From contig NC_053128.1 of assembly GCF_010015445.1 (NCBI RefSeq), positions 11,880,340 to 11,944,339 of the forward strand: 64,000 nucleotides of DNA, in the 5' to 3' direction. The notes below the pieces were generated by a model. The model was given only the letters and a program-made list of their open reading frames with translations, was not told the origin of the DNA and ran no database searches. How positions within the stretch are numbered: position 1 is the first letter of the stretch; every line of letters starts with the position of its first letter. The position numbers and the translations under genes are program-made. This document shows positions 1 to 11,294 of the stretch, in pieces. The stretch comes from Perca fluviatilis (lineage: Eukaryota; Chordata; Actinopteri; Perciformes; Percidae).

Positions 1-180
1 AGGTTTGGGGAGGGAGCACAAGACCAGACGCATAGCCAGATGTGACGAGCGCTCCTGGCTGTGACACAAGTGACATTGGAGAGAGAGCGCATGGCTTATT
101 TTGCTCCAGCTCTTGTACCAACGGTTAAACACAAAAGAGGCTGTGGACATGTGCAGCGTTGTTTGTGTGTCATACATACA
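1..180. other. No recognisable feature
   Basis: AT-moderate sequence without an open frame or repeat that I recognise; it leads directly into a 20-bp tandem array. Confidence 0.4.
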
Positions 181-300
181 TGCATATCTGAACATTGAAA
201 TGCATATCTGAACATTCAAATGCATATCTGAACATTTAAATGCATATCTGAACATTTAAATGCATATCTGAACATTGAAATGCATATCTGAACATTCAAA
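181..300. repeat. 20-bp tandem repeat, six copies
   Basis: Six head-to-tail copies of a 20-bp unit, TGCATATCTGAACATTNAAA. The single variable base reads G, C, T, T, G, C along the array. All other positions are identical in the six copies, so the array is young or recently homogenised. It contains repeated ATGCAT motifs. No coding role is visible. Confidence 0.97.
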
Positions 301-1353
301 TGCACATCTTCTATTTCAGTCACAATGAGTATTACAGTACAAGCCATGGGCAGGAAGAGTCAAATGAAATGCTTCTCACATCTGTAAAAAAAAATTGGTT
401 GTCGTGGATGCTTCGCAGCCAAACATTTTTGGAGGGTCTTTGCTGCACATGGGTTTTGGGAAGCTGCAGGCTCAGGTGGTGAATTCAGAGGGCCGGCAGT
501 TAACTGCCAAACTAACTGTGCTGCAGTCACACAGGCACAATAAAATGTTGTGTGACAAATTAACTGCATTGGAAAATAAAACATCAGTATGTGATCTTAA
601 TTTGAAAAGAAAACAGCTGTGGCTGTTGTAGCTGCAGTATGGCCAGGGCTTGTTATTTTAGTTTGTTAGCAGCAATCCAGTCATTATTCGTGTTTTATTT
701 GAAAAGGTCGATTCACCAAGATAGCAACTGGAACTACACTCTAAATGAATTGGTCCTGAAAGAAACTGAAGAGTTTTTATTGGGAACATTTGTTATGTAT
801 TTCTGGATTATTAATGGGCATTGTTTCTGGTACAACGTTGCATATTAGCTTTTCAAACCTGTCACAGTGAGACAACTTTGAGAGCTACTCATGACATTTG
901 TCTCACCTTCATTGAATTGGAGCAAAAAGCAGAAAAGCTTCTTTTTTTTGTCACTGGCTTGAATGTTTCCTTTTAAATATCAAATGGGACATTAATAGCA
1001 GGTTTAAAAGCAATCAACTTTGCAGAAATTGGGGTAAAAATCTGATTTAAAAAAAAAACGATGCTCTCCACAACACACTCTGGTACATAATGATTTCAGT
1101 CACTCTAGAAGGAAACAGGAACTTGTGGGTGTTTGAGGACAAAAATATATCTTTTCAAACTGATCTGTTTTTGATCTGAAGGACAGTTTACTGATAATTT
1201 GTATGGCTAATGTTTTTTTTTCTCTCTGTCCCCTTTTGTTTCCTCTTCTCCTTCCTATTTTTCCTTCACTCTTGTCCACTACCCCGACTTCATCCTCCCC
1301 ATCCCATTATCTTTCTTTCTTTTTATCTCCATGCTCTCTGTCCATCTAAACAG
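301..1353. other. Probable intron preceding the terminal exon
   Basis: AT-rich sequence with only short open frames. Its last 150 bases become strongly pyrimidine-rich on the + strand (runs of T, TCTCTC and CCTTCC) and end in an AAACAG acceptor, as expected for the 3' end of an intron. No other exon or repeat is recognised inside it. Confidence 0.45.
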
Positions 1354-1677
1354 GTCCCCCACCAGTTGGGTGCGCTGACCTTCTACCGCTATGAGCAGCC
1401 TATCGTAGACTACTGCCAGGCCCATCAACCCCTGCGGCTCAACATGGGCTACGAGGGACCCCCACAGGGCATGGAGGGCCTGGAGGACCTTGGCCCGTGC
1501 GATAGGGGTACTATACAGACAGTGGCGCTGCCGGCCGTGCCCTCTGCCACCATCATGGGTGCCCCTGTGCCAGGGCCTCGCTCTCCTCCACCCCCCCTCA
1601 GACCACCGACTGAAGGTCCCAGCAGCGGACCTTTCCCTCCCGCCGAACGCACTGGCACACTCAAATTCGGACGCTAG
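1354..1677 (+). CDS. 3'-terminal coding exon of an unidentified gene (proline-rich C-terminus)
   Basis: An open frame of 107 codons starts in phase 0 immediately after a long polypyrimidine tract and a CAG acceptor, and ends at a TAG stop. The first residues are VPHQLGALTFYRYEQPIVDY, followed by a Gly/Pro/Met-rich stretch and a proline-rich tail (PRSPPPPLRPP about 75 residues in), ending in TGTLKFGR. GC content rises sharply over exactly this interval against the AT-rich flanks, which supports coding function. The open frame extends upstream through the pyrimidine tract, but that part reads as low-complexity Phe/Leu/Pro and is almost certainly intronic. Only the C-terminus is present; the body of the gene must lie before the window. 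I do not recognise the family. The tail looks like an intracellular, low-complexity C-terminus, possibly of a membrane or scaffold protein, but this is inference. The antisense 157-codon frame is treated as a shadow. Confidence 0.62.
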   Translation, partial: VPHQLGALTFYRYEQPIVDYCQAHQPLRLNMGYEGPPQGMEGLEDLGPCDRGTIQTVALPAVPSATIMGAPVPGPRSPPPPLRPPTEGPSSGPFPPAERTGTLKFGR

Positions 1678-3148
1678 CGAGCCGAGTCTGGTTGCGAGAA
1701 GTGGGGCAAGGGCCTCTGATTCACCGTGACATTGTAATGAAGGGGCAGGCATGCTGGTTATTCAGTGGGGCCTTGTTTTCAGAACAAGAGTATGTGAACT
1801 AAAGGACATTTTTTTTCTAATTCTGCCTGGAGGGATATGGCATCTGAAACACAGTCTCTCTAATATACACTAAAGGGGAGACATCCTTGAAGATCATTTC
1901 TTTCTTTTTTTCCAAACCACCTCATATAAAACTTGTTTCTACTGATTTATGGGACAAAGTCCAGCTTAATTATGACAAAAAGTATTACCTTGTTTCCAAA
2001 TCTGTTTTTTTGCCATATCCCATCATGGGGCACTGGTTCGCAGCAGTCCACGTGCACGGAGTCAGGAGTGAAAGGGAAAGTGCAATAAACACGAGTTCTC
2101 GATCACAAAAAGTGAGAGCAGTAACATAAAACATAAAAGAGATGGAGCTGTGTATCATGTGAAGAGTGAGGGGCTTCTTACTGTGATTATTATTAGAATA
2201 TTTAGTCAGTTAACAAAGGCAAATCCATCTAATTATTTCATATAGAGGAGTCATTCTCTCAAGACAGTTTCATAGAATTTATCTTTTTCTTACTTTCTGT
2301 TGTTTTTTCTTTAGATGTGGGACTTCATGCTGAATTCCATTAATGTGCATGTCAAACCAAAGAGTTTACTTGTATTTTTCCTTTTATGCACATAAGCTAT
2401 TTTAGCTGAGGGCATTCTTAAAATGCCCATTGGTCTACTAAACTGGCCTCTGCCAACTCACATTCACAATTACAAACAAATCCCCTGGTAGTTTCAGATG
2501 AAATGGGCTTGTCTTTTTCAGATTAGCAAATTAGCCATGCAATACATACAAAGTGAGGAAGCGAAAATGAAATTTCATTTCAAAGATATTTATCATAATG
2601 ATTACCTGGTCCTCCCAACATCAATTTAATTGCCATCAGTCATGATCTTGGTGACGCTATGCATAGCAACAACCACACAAACAAGAGAGATATTATGGCA
2701 TGTTCCATAAACTCCTTACACATACAGAGGCCCTTTTCACAGCAGAATGGCAGGTATTTGTATATGATTATATCCCAGCTGAATGATTCACTATGCTTTA
2801 AAGAGGTAATCATGGGGAACTCAAGTGGTGAAATAAGTACATTTGAATGCAAAGTATTGTACATATTCTTACGAAAGGTCCACGATACTAAAGGTCAAAC
2901 CACTCTCACTGCCCCAAACAGTCATTTGAAACATTGTTGAGTCAATGTTTGACTTTGATCACACTGGACAATTTGGAGAGCACCGACTTGCTGGGTTTGG
3001 CAAAGCTCCCATCTCCCCTCCACCACAGAGAACAACAGTGGCTAGTGGGGACATGTTGAACCAGCACCTTGACTTCTCTGTAACCTGCATATGAACCCAT
3101 GGACTGTACTGGGAATATTGCCTGACATCTTTTTTGTTTTTTCCAGAA
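1678..3148 (+). other. Probable 3' UTR and downstream intergenic sequence
   Basis: This begins directly after the stop codon of the terminal exon. The first good polyadenylation hexamer is AATAAA at about 2084, giving a 3' UTR near 420 bases if used. The remainder is AT-rich with no convincing exon or repeat. Confidence 0.4.
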
Positions 3149-3235
3149 AAAGCGTGCCTGCAGTGTGACTTTATTGCACTTGGTAACCCTTTGGCCAACG
3201 TGTCGAGCACTCTTTCTCACTGACTTGTGGAGCTG
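3149..3235 (+). other. Possible splice acceptor and short exon
   Basis: A clean acceptor (TTTTTTGTTTTTTCCAG) precedes this segment. Open frames run only about 24-29 codons before a stop, and I recognise no protein. It could be an alternative 3'-terminal exon of the gene ending at 1677, or chance. Confidence 0.15.
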
Positions 3236-5168
3236 ATGATGACTTCAGATACAGCTGCGATGGACTGTCAAATATCCAGCTTAATCCGAGCAGTGCACCT
3301 GGGGCCGTTTTCTACCTGTCAGTGGTCATACTTGCGGGAGTTGTGGAAACTTTGCTTGGTCTCCCCACTGCGCAACTAATTGGTCCGCAGAGGAAATTGC
3401 GAGGGGCCAAAAAATTCCCCGGAATGTGTGTGTATCTTCAAGATAAAAAAAAAAAATCTTTCTTTTATTGTTTTGGCTTGGAACATAAAGAGGTGTTCAA
3501 AGATGATGTCAAGAAATTCTATAAGACTAATCAAAGGACAAAAATCGAATAGAACTTATTTATCGTGTAAATAGTGAATCTTTAAAGATGGAAAAAAAAA
3601 AAAAAAAAGTATGAACTTCACTTCTTCTGAAACACAAACTGTTTGTGAACAGAAGAGGAGCCTTATTCACTCTCCAGTGGGAATCTGGTACCAAGATAAC
3701 TCGGTGAAGAGGTTCCTACTGTAACGCTCCTGTTGTTTCAATGATAAATATTTTTCTATCTGCTCCCGCCACTATTCTACCATTAAACACACATTATGTT
3801 ACCGAGGTAATTTCTCAAATCCAATCATTTTACTGAATCACTGGAAGATTGGGAGCCTTGTTATTATGATATACTTCAAGTGTCAAACCTCATAGAGAGC
3901 CACATTTTCTGTTCTGACTTCAGACATGTTTCATCTTGCAGGAGGTGGCCGTTCATGTGTTGTTAGGTACATCCCGGTCCACTCCTCATGTTTAAGAAAT
4001 CCAAACCGATCTGCCATTTCAAGGTCTAAGAAGTGTGCTATTCTTTATACCAAGAGATTAACTTGGGAAGTTCTTTTTGATGTGCCATTTATTTTGTTAA
4101 ATGTTTTACCAAAAACCAGCCCTAAAACAACAAGTGACCCAAAAGTCTTCATGGTTTCACGACTAAGAAGGGTTCAGTCCCCCTTCGTGTACAGAACATT
4201 GCATAAAAAGCAGTTGATTCGCTGAGTACAGTTGCTTAATAGTGCTGGTGGAGTTTACTTTGTAATAGCAGCTGTGCCAATGTCTTTATAATGGGAGCTC
4301 TCTCAATTTTATCCATGTATTGTCTTGCCTTGCTCTATATCACCCCTGCTAACTCCTTGGCCTGAATTTCATGTCTGCCTCTGGGTGACTCGGGTTAACC
4401 TGTTTGATGATGTTCTATTTCTGTCCGCATGCTGATATTTTGGGAAACTATGCCCAGTTAGGGAGGAGCGCTGAACCAGAGACAAACCGTTTGGGGGATT
4501 TTTTCCTGTCTGGAGTGCCCTACAACCAGCAGCACGTGTCATCGACAACTTCACTGTTTTTCAAAGCAATCCCTGCCCCCTGTCCCACCTGAAGTAGAAT
4601 TCCCTGGCACGATATAGTCCGTTAAACAGAGGAAGAGGCCTGTGCTGGGCACTCACTCCAGGGACAGGCTTTCCCTTTAATAGTCTCCTGCTATAGCCCA
4701 GGACCCCGTATGTAGTAATTACTACAGCGATAATGGTTCAATTCAGTGTAAACACACTGATCAAAGCTACTTTGCCCTTCATGTGTAATTAGAAAATACT
4801 ATTAAAATCTTTGTCTGTTCACAATTAAATCAACTAATAAGCGATTGATTAATCATGACTACCTCCCTGATAAAATCGGATATGTTCAGCGGAATGTTCG
4901 AATCCTGCTGCCAGTAATTATTTAGTCTTTTGTCCGTTTCTTTTTGCCATCAGAGAGCTGGAAGCACAGGCACTGCATGCTAATGATGCATGTTTGAGCT
5001 GAACTCCAGGAATGTCTGCACTCGCCGCGCAATGCCAACAGGCTTTACTTTCCTCTTCTGCAGTGTTTGCTTATGGTTTTGTACACCCCGAGCTCCCCCC
5101 GCCCCCCTTCCCACACTCCCTTTTCACTCTTTGAGTTTGCGCTCAAGTCCCCACTGGGAACATTTCTC
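3236..5168. other. Intergenic; includes an 18-base A run and a homeobox-site-rich segment
   Basis: There is no gene. A poly(A) run lies at about 3591-3608. The stretch about 4700-4930 is rich in TAATTA, GATTGATTAATC and similar homeodomain-type cores and lacks repeat signatures, so it is a candidate conserved regulatory element (inference only). Confidence 0.3.
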
Positions 5169-5189
5169 TTTTTTTTTTTTTTTTTTTTT
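5169..5189. repeat. Poly(T) tract
   Basis: Uninterrupted run of 21 T. Confidence 0.95.
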
Positions 5190-5512
5190 CTTCGGCGGGG
5201 GTGAATAAAGGTCTGAAAAATTGTAGGGAAAAGTTCTATATTTCAGCGTTAATGCGCAGAGGAAAAGCTAATGCAAATCTCCAAGGGGGAGAGGGAAAGC
5301 AAAGGAGACGAGAGGGGCAGCCAGAGATGCTGTACAATAGGGAGGATGTAGAGGGGAAAATGGATAAGTGCAAGGACATTGTTACTGTTACAATGAAAAG
5401 CTTTCTCATGTTTCTTAATGTTGCAGGAAGCTTTTTTTCCACTGCAAGACGCAAACTGCTTCAGCAGAGCTCAGATACACGCGGCACACAAGAGCGTTCT
5501 GTAGAGTTACAT

Positions 5513-5518
<6 letters not shown>

Positions 5519-5550
<32 letters not shown>
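5519..5550. repeat. (CA)16 microsatellite
   Basis: Sixteen uninterrupted CA units. Confidence 0.97.
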
Positions 5551-5555
<5 letters not shown>

Positions 5556-7377
5556 CAACTTACATCTTGTAACTGTATGTATAATGCATGCTCACATACA
5601 AAGATAAACAAAGTCACATGTTTTAAACACCGAATTTGGTTGAGATATTTACTGACATTATGTTATGTGAACCCATTTCATTTTTTCAGTTTCTAACTGC
5701 AGAACAATCACGCATAAATACATGTGCACAAAAAAACCTACAAACACAGGCAACACGCATGCCTTGATAAATGATAATGAAGTACTTCAGCTTTTGACGC
5801 TCCCATCCATTTCAGCTCACCCAAGGCCATCTGCGACGGTTCAGTAGGTCCTAATCCATTACCTGATAAATACATTTGAAAAATTACTGTAATTGCAAGA
5901 CAGACGTGGAGTTGCAGCTTTTCTTCCTCTACCATACATCTGTGTCTTACCCACAGGCAGCGCTGGGGCATACCCATACAGCACACAGTCATGACTGCAG
6001 ACAGTCAGCACGTATACACATGGATAACGGGGCTAAGCAGAAAAACAAAACCAAAAAAAACAAGCTAAATGCTCCCCATCTGCCAATTCTAGACTCCTAA
6101 TTTGTGTTTCTCTGTTTTAGTGTGTGCGCAGACTGCAAAGAGTTAAGAAGAAATAACTTTGTCATGCTAAAAAGGCAGAAAGAGAGACATCGCTAGTGAG
6201 TTAGCTACCCCGCATGTACCCAGATAGCGCGTGTGTTTGTGTGCATCTATAGCAGCACCTACTCCTCCACCTCCTCTAAACCCATGCCATCATTACTGAT
6301 GTTCAGGCCAGCCCGGTCCCCATTGATTGTTATTGTTCCATGCTGTGTCACATTAGCAGGCGGTCTTTAACCTCTGACCTGCATTGTCCGGAGTCTGTTT
6401 TTCTGCCATTGCTCATGTCAGAGGGGACACAGAAAGGGAAGGCATGATCATTAACCTCTGTCAGGGAAACACACTTTTTTCGTTTGTCTGACAAAGCCAG
6501 CTTGCACCCTTAATTGGATTTAATGTGAGCACCGAAGAAAGGAAGGTTTTTATTTAAATGGGCTGCATTCTACTCATGCAGTTGGCTTGAGAGTGCAGTG
6601 AGAGAGAATGCAGAGAGAAAGCAATATCAGAATTAGTCTTTGGGTTTCTTTTGTTGCTGCCACTTAAATGCTTTCCATATAAACCAGGGGATCCCCACTG
6701 TCTCCTTCTCATTCATTTCCTGCAGAGAGCATTGAGTTCTGTAGGGTGTAAATATGCGCTGCATTGTTTGTTTTTTTGGTAGTTGGTTTGTTGTTGAGTT
6801 CTTTTGTTTTTTTCTTATTTGGATTTTTGTTCTTTTTACTGTATTCAGACCTAAAGCATTTTTGTGGCGACCTGGTCCAAGCGCAAAAATATGGCTCTTC
6901 TTTGAGTATATTATTGTCAGAAAATGTTTTGTAAAAATTTTGATGATGATATCAGAAATAAACATCTAAAGATGGGAGTTGTGATGTCTTGTTTGCCTGA
7001 ATATACTGCATTGTAAGTTAGATTTAAAGGGGAACTATGGATTTCACACATTAACATTAGATATAACTAGTTATGGGCAGTAATACTCAGTTATAGTGTC
7101 AATGTAACACTATATAATGTAACATTGAAGGTGCTTTCTAATCGTCTGTGCTTCCGAAGGAGCAGGAGTCTGAGAAAACAACCATACAACGTTATCATTA
7201 ATGTTGTAATTAAGTAGCATTATGGGAAATGTATGATCCAGTGTTTTTGGACCTATTTATGACTAAAGGTGTGTATCTCATCCACATTGATTTTGAACAT
7301 TCTTCTAAATTTTCTTGAAGTGTGATACTAAATCCCTGAGTGCTCTTTTAAGCAAGATTTATAATATTGTCAACTTA
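5551..7377. other. Intergenic; no gene recognised
   Basis: Short open frames only. The segment about 6260-6480 has higher complexity and balanced base composition without repeat hallmarks, and may be conserved noncoding sequence. The first bases after 7026 (TTTAAAGGGGAACTATGG) resemble the end of a TTAA-type element, but no partner end was found. Confidence 0.3.
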
Positions 7378-7818
7378 TGCTACGTTTACACGTGGCTGGC
7401 TATTTTCATAAACGGACATTTCAACCTCTCCGTTTAAAAAAAAATAACATTGTGCACAGCTGTCAGTTTTCAGAAAGGTGTTCGTTTACATGTACCCGTG
7501 TATATATGCCGTTAATGCCGTCAAGAGCAAGCCAAACCTGTAGGTGGCAGTGTAACAAGAAGCTCAAGCCCACGTTAGCCAATCAGAATCCTGAAAATAG
7601 CAACAACAGCAACGAATCACTTCCTCTCTCTCTCTCGCCTTTCTAAACCTCCGTTTGTCTCAGTTTACATGCAAACGTGCAAACGAAGATCTCAAAAATA
7701 TCTACTCTGGCCGGAGTTTTTAGAAAGACTCCTTTTCAGAGGCGAATTCTCCGTTTGCGTGTAAACGAAGGGAAATGTCTCCGGTTTTCAAAATAACCAC
7801 GTACGTGTAAACAGGGCC
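7378..7818. mobile_element. PIF/Harbinger-like MITE, copy A
   Basis: A 441-bp element bounded by TTA on both sides, with imperfect terminal inverted repeats: left TGCTACGTTTACACGT, right reverse complement GGCCCTGTTTACACGT. A near-identical relative lies 6 kb downstream at 13745-14153, also between TTA trinucleotides, which fixes both ends independently. A TTA/TAA duplication is characteristic of PIF/Harbinger; there is no transposase frame, so it is non-autonomous. Confidence 0.7.
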
Positions 7819-7873
7819 TTAGTGTAATGTGGAAGGGTCATCACAGTGCTGAATTAGTGATATATATATATTA
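7819..7873. other. Short spacer ending in a TA tract
   Basis: Host sequence between the MITE and the Tc1-like element. Its terminal (TA)n supplied the TA target of the latter. Confidence 0.5.
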
Positions 7874-9430
7874 CAGTCCTTCGAAATATTCGCCCCTTGA
7901 ACGTTTCGACCTTTTGCCACTTCAGGCCTCAAACAAATAAAACTGTAATTTTGTGACGAATCAACAACAGTGGGTCCAATTATGAAGTGGACGAAATTCA
8001 TTGGCTATTTCAAACTTTTAACAAATAAAAACTGAAAAAGTGGGTGCAAAATTATTCAGCCCCTTTACTCAGTGCAGCAAACTCTCTCAGAAGTTCAGTG
8101 AGGATCTCTGAATATCCAATGTTGACCTAAATGACTAATGATGATAAATAGAATCCAGTGTGTGTAATCAAGTCTCAGTATAAATGCACCTGCTCTGTGA
8201 TAGTCTCAGAGGTCCGTGAAACGCAGAGACATCAGAAGACAAGAACACACAGGCAGGTTCGAGATACTGTTGTGGAGAAGTTTAAAGCGGTTTGATACAA
8301 AAATTTCCCAAGCTTTAAACATCCCAAGAAGCACTGTGCAAGCGATAATATTGAAATGGAAGGAGTATCAGACCACTACAAATCTACGACCCGCCGTCCC
8401 TCTAAACTTTCAGCTCATACAATGAGAAGACTGATCAGAGATGCAGCCAAGAGGCCCATGATCACTCTGGATAACTGCAGAGATCTACAGCTGAGGTGGG
8501 AGACTCTGTCCATAGGACAACAATCAGTCGTATACTGCACAAATCTGGCCTTTATGGAAGAGTGGCAAGAAGAAAGCCATTTCTTAAAGATATCCATAAA
8601 AGTTGTGTTTAAAGTTTGCCAAAGCCACCTGGGAGACACACCAAACATGTGGAAGAAGGTGCTGTGGTAGATGAAACCAAAATCGAACTTTTGGCAACAA
8701 TGCAAAACGTTATGTTTGGCGTAAAAGCAACACAGCTCATCACCCTGAACACACCATCCCCACTGTCAAACATGGTGGTGGCAGCATCATGGTTTGGCCT
8801 GCTTTCTTCAGCAGGGACAGGGAAGATGGTTAAAATTGATAGGAAGATGGATGGAGCCAAATACAGGACCATTCTGAAGAAAACCTGATGGAGTCTGCAA
8901 AAGACCTGAGACTGGAGGAGATTTGTCTTCCAACAAGACAATGATCCAAAACATAAACAAAATCTACAATGGAATGGTTCACAAATAAACATATCCAGGT
9001 GTTAGAATGGCCAAGTCAAAGTCAAGACCTGAATCATCGAGAATCTGTGGAAAGAACTGAAAACTGCTGTTCACAAACGCTCTCCATCAACCTCACTGAG
9101 CTCGAGCTGTTTTGCAAGGAGAATGGGCAAAAATGTCAGTTCGATGTGCAAAACTGATAGAGACCTACTCACGACTTACAGCTGTAATGCAGCAAAGGTG
9201 GCTAAAAGTATTAACTTAAGGGGGCTGAATAATTTTGCAGCCCAATATTTCAGTTTTTATTTGTTTAAAAGGTTTGAAATATCCAATAAATTTCGTTCCA
9301 CTTCATGATTGTGTCCCACTTGTTGTTGATTCTTCACAAAAAATTACAGTTTTATATCTTTATGTTTGAGGCCTGAAATGTGGCAAAAGGTGGAAAAGTT
9401 CAAGGGGCGAATACTTTTCGCAAGGCACTG
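7874..9430 (+). mobile_element. Degenerate Tc1/mariner-like transposon
   Basis: The 1557-bp element is flanked by TA on both sides. It has terminal inverted repeats of about 200 bp; the outer ends read CAGTCCTTCGAAATATTCG and, reverse-complemented from the right, CAGTGCCTTGCGAAAAGTAT, and the inner ends share AATTATTCAGCCCC. Such long inverted repeats occur in some teleost Tc1 families. A broken transposase lies between them on the + strand. The element is old: the arms differ by many substitutions and small indels, and the coding region is frameshifted. Confidence 0.88.
8216..9157 (+). pseudogene. Tc1-like transposase pseudogene
   Basis: A cut-and-paste DDE transposase relic. The N-terminal helix-turn-helix is recognisable (IPRSTVQAIILKWKEY, about residues 38-53 of the first frame). 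The catalytic core survives in pieces: DETKIELL carries the first Asp; FQQDNDPKH, near 8926-8952, carries the second; and NHRESVE, near 9031-9051, stands where NPIE normally carries the catalytic Glu. At least three frame changes and in-frame stops separate these blocks, including one just before DETKIELL and one near 8756, so no functional protein can be made. The usual family length is about 340 residues; this region matches that span if the breaks are ignored. Confidence 0.82.
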
Positions 9431-9465
9431 TATATCTATAGAGATATATATATCTCTATCTATCT

Positions 9466-9467
<2 letters not shown>

Positions 9468-9537
<70 letters not shown>
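9468..9537. repeat. (AT)n microsatellite
   Basis: About 35 AT units starting shortly after the right TA target of the Tc1-like element, with a small GATATA/TCTATC prelude. Confidence 0.97.
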
Positions 9538-9540
<3 letters not shown>

Positions 9541-9541
<1 letters not shown>

Positions 9542-9888
9542 GTCTAGGGAATTCAATTGAAAAGTCTGACTCAAGTCGCTATTCTCTGGACTTGTGACTC
9601 GTCTTGGACTTGCGCACTAATAACTTGGACTCGAGCATTAATTAAATAGGATTCAGAAGTTGGATGACGTTTCGGACTACTTTTATGTGTAATAGGCAGT
9701 GATGGAGTACTTGAGTCCTGGACTCGGACTCAAGTCCCTTTTTTATCTGGATTTGTGACTCAACTCAAAGTCAAACTCAGCTAATGGTGACTTAACTCTG
9801 ACTCTTCTTTGATGACTCGGACTTGGACTCGAACACTGGGGTCTTGATACTTGACTCAAAAGTTGGTGACTTGGCTACAACACTGCCT
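9541..9888. mobile_element. hAT-like repeat rich in GACTC/GAGTC
   Basis: Dense in GACTCG, GGACTC and CAAGTCC motifs, as in a known type of fish hAT-derived repeat; the element at 55943-57512 has the same texture. An inner unit from about 9694 to 9887 has ends CAGTGATGGAG and (reverse complement) CAGTGTTGTAG. No matching 8-bp duplication is visible, so the boundaries are uncertain. Confidence 0.5.
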
Positions 9889-10514
9889 TGCACAGAGCTC
9901 ACTGTTGGTTTTAGTTTATTTAGGGTTAACAAATAGTCACAGACAGAAACAAAACAATTCAGGGACGAGGGGTTAGCATTCATTGTCCATCACAGTATTA
10001 ACAAAAAGTTGTTCCTTGCCATCATCTGCAGCACGCCAGTCTTGTCCGTCTCCCCTCAGACTGGCTCCTATTATGTAAGACCCACCTTTCTGAAGCTTGG
10101 CAACCAGTCAAAAATGACACCTTTCGACCATGACGGTACCAATACCCTATTGGAGCGCGGGAACAAGATTTACACACATCAAACCCAACAGGAATTCCAG
10201 CAGTCCCAAATTTCATTATGTTTTAGGCTTAAAGTGACTGATGCAACCATCCACAACCCTGCCATCTCAGTCTCCAGAATTCATGTAATCACGCTGGAAA
10301 AGTTCCTTACCACAAGGATTATATGGACACAGCAACCAGATACAAACAGCTAAGAAAAAATGATTACAAAATATTTGATATTTCATGAAGAAGACCTTTA
10401 ATAATGGATGTTAAGTTCATAGCTTAGGCAATTCACAGAGAAGAAACAGTAGTTGTTTGCCAGTGAGGGCAATGTTGGTAATTCTCAAAACTACAGAATA
10501 TCACTGTGCAGAAG
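9889..10514. other. Intergenic; no gene recognised
   Basis: A 114-codon open frame on the + strand (10009-10353) has no recognisable motif and lies in ordinary sequence. I treat it as chance. Confidence 0.3.
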
Positions 10515-10515
10515 G

Positions 10516-10652
10516 GTGTTTTCAGCCCCCAACTTTGTCAGCACTGCCTGGAAGGCACTAGGATTAGGTTACGGTTAAGGTTAGGTGCCTTGAGGTCGAC
10601 GGTCGCAGCGCTGCCTTGAAGTCAACGTTGGGGGCTTTAAACACCATCAAGC
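10516..10652. mobile_element. Small inverted-repeat element with 10-bp target duplication
   Basis: GTGCAGAAGG occurs on both sides (10506-10515 and 10653-10662). The arms pair as GTGTTTTCAGCCCCCAAC against GTGTTTAAAGCCCCCAAC, and inside them GCACTGCCTGGAAG-type sequence pairs with GCGCTGCCTTGAAG. The loop contains telomere-like GGTTAG/GGTTAAGG units. It has no coding capacity. The superfamily is unclear; a 9-10 bp duplication would fit Mutator-type elements. Confidence 0.6.
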
Positions 10653-10662
10653 GTGCAGAAGG

Positions 10663-11294
10663 TAGAAAAGGAAAAGTCCAAATAAAATGCAAGCAAAAAA
10701 TCCCCTTCAACAAGCTGATCATGCTTATTTGAATTCATTTTCCTCTGTACTGTTTCTACGGATAATTTATAATGTCAGTTACAATGTTACACTGTCTTTT
10801 GGTGCTAGCTGTTGATTTACACTGAAAACATTGATGGTAAAATAAACTTGTCTCATCGGTTCATTCTGCAGTTGTTTCTGCGCCCTTTGCAGGGTTTTAC
10901 AAGCTCTGTGGTTTTTACAGAGAATCCCGCTCTGGCTGTTTGAGAGACAGCTTTGTTTTAAATGTCTAATGGTTGAGGAAGTTCTGATTTGTTTAGTATA
11001 TGTAAGCTACCTCGCTGTCTTCTCAACTCCAATGCATTTCAGTCATAGCAAGATGTCCAAAAATAAACAAATGCAATTCTGCTGAGCTGGATTGTAACTG
11101 ACAAGTTAAAGACATTTCACTCATGAGCCTGTTAACGTCATACTACACATGAAGCTAGCCTGATACAATTAATCATAAGTGTAATCCAGAACACTTATTC
11201 AACAAAACACAGCACCATGGTTTCTGAATTTAATTATTCAAAATTGACCCAATAACAAAACATGAAAAAGAGACAAAATGGTATGTAAAAACCA
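10663..11294. other. Intergenic; no gene recognised
   Basis: AT-rich sequence without repeat or exon signatures that I can support. Confidence 0.3.

Noticed and set aside
181..300. CRISPR array
   Set aside because: The 20-bp units are contiguous without spacers and the genome is eukaryotic.
1279..1752. 157-codon minus-strand open frame overlapping the terminal exon
   Set aside because: It is the antisense shadow of the GC-rich coding exon; the plus strand has the splice signals and the more natural composition.
5201..5572. 123-codon plus-strand frame ending in a His-Thr repeat
   Set aside because: It ends in the CA microsatellite and shows no recognisable domain or codon signature.
9541..9888. 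8-bp target duplication around the GACTC-rich fragment
   Set aside because: The bases flanking the CAGTG ends (GTAATAGG and CCTTGCAC) do not match, so I do not claim a complete hAT element there.
10009..10353. 114-codon plus-strand frame
   Set aside because: No motif or splice signal; composition matches the surrounding noncoding sequence.
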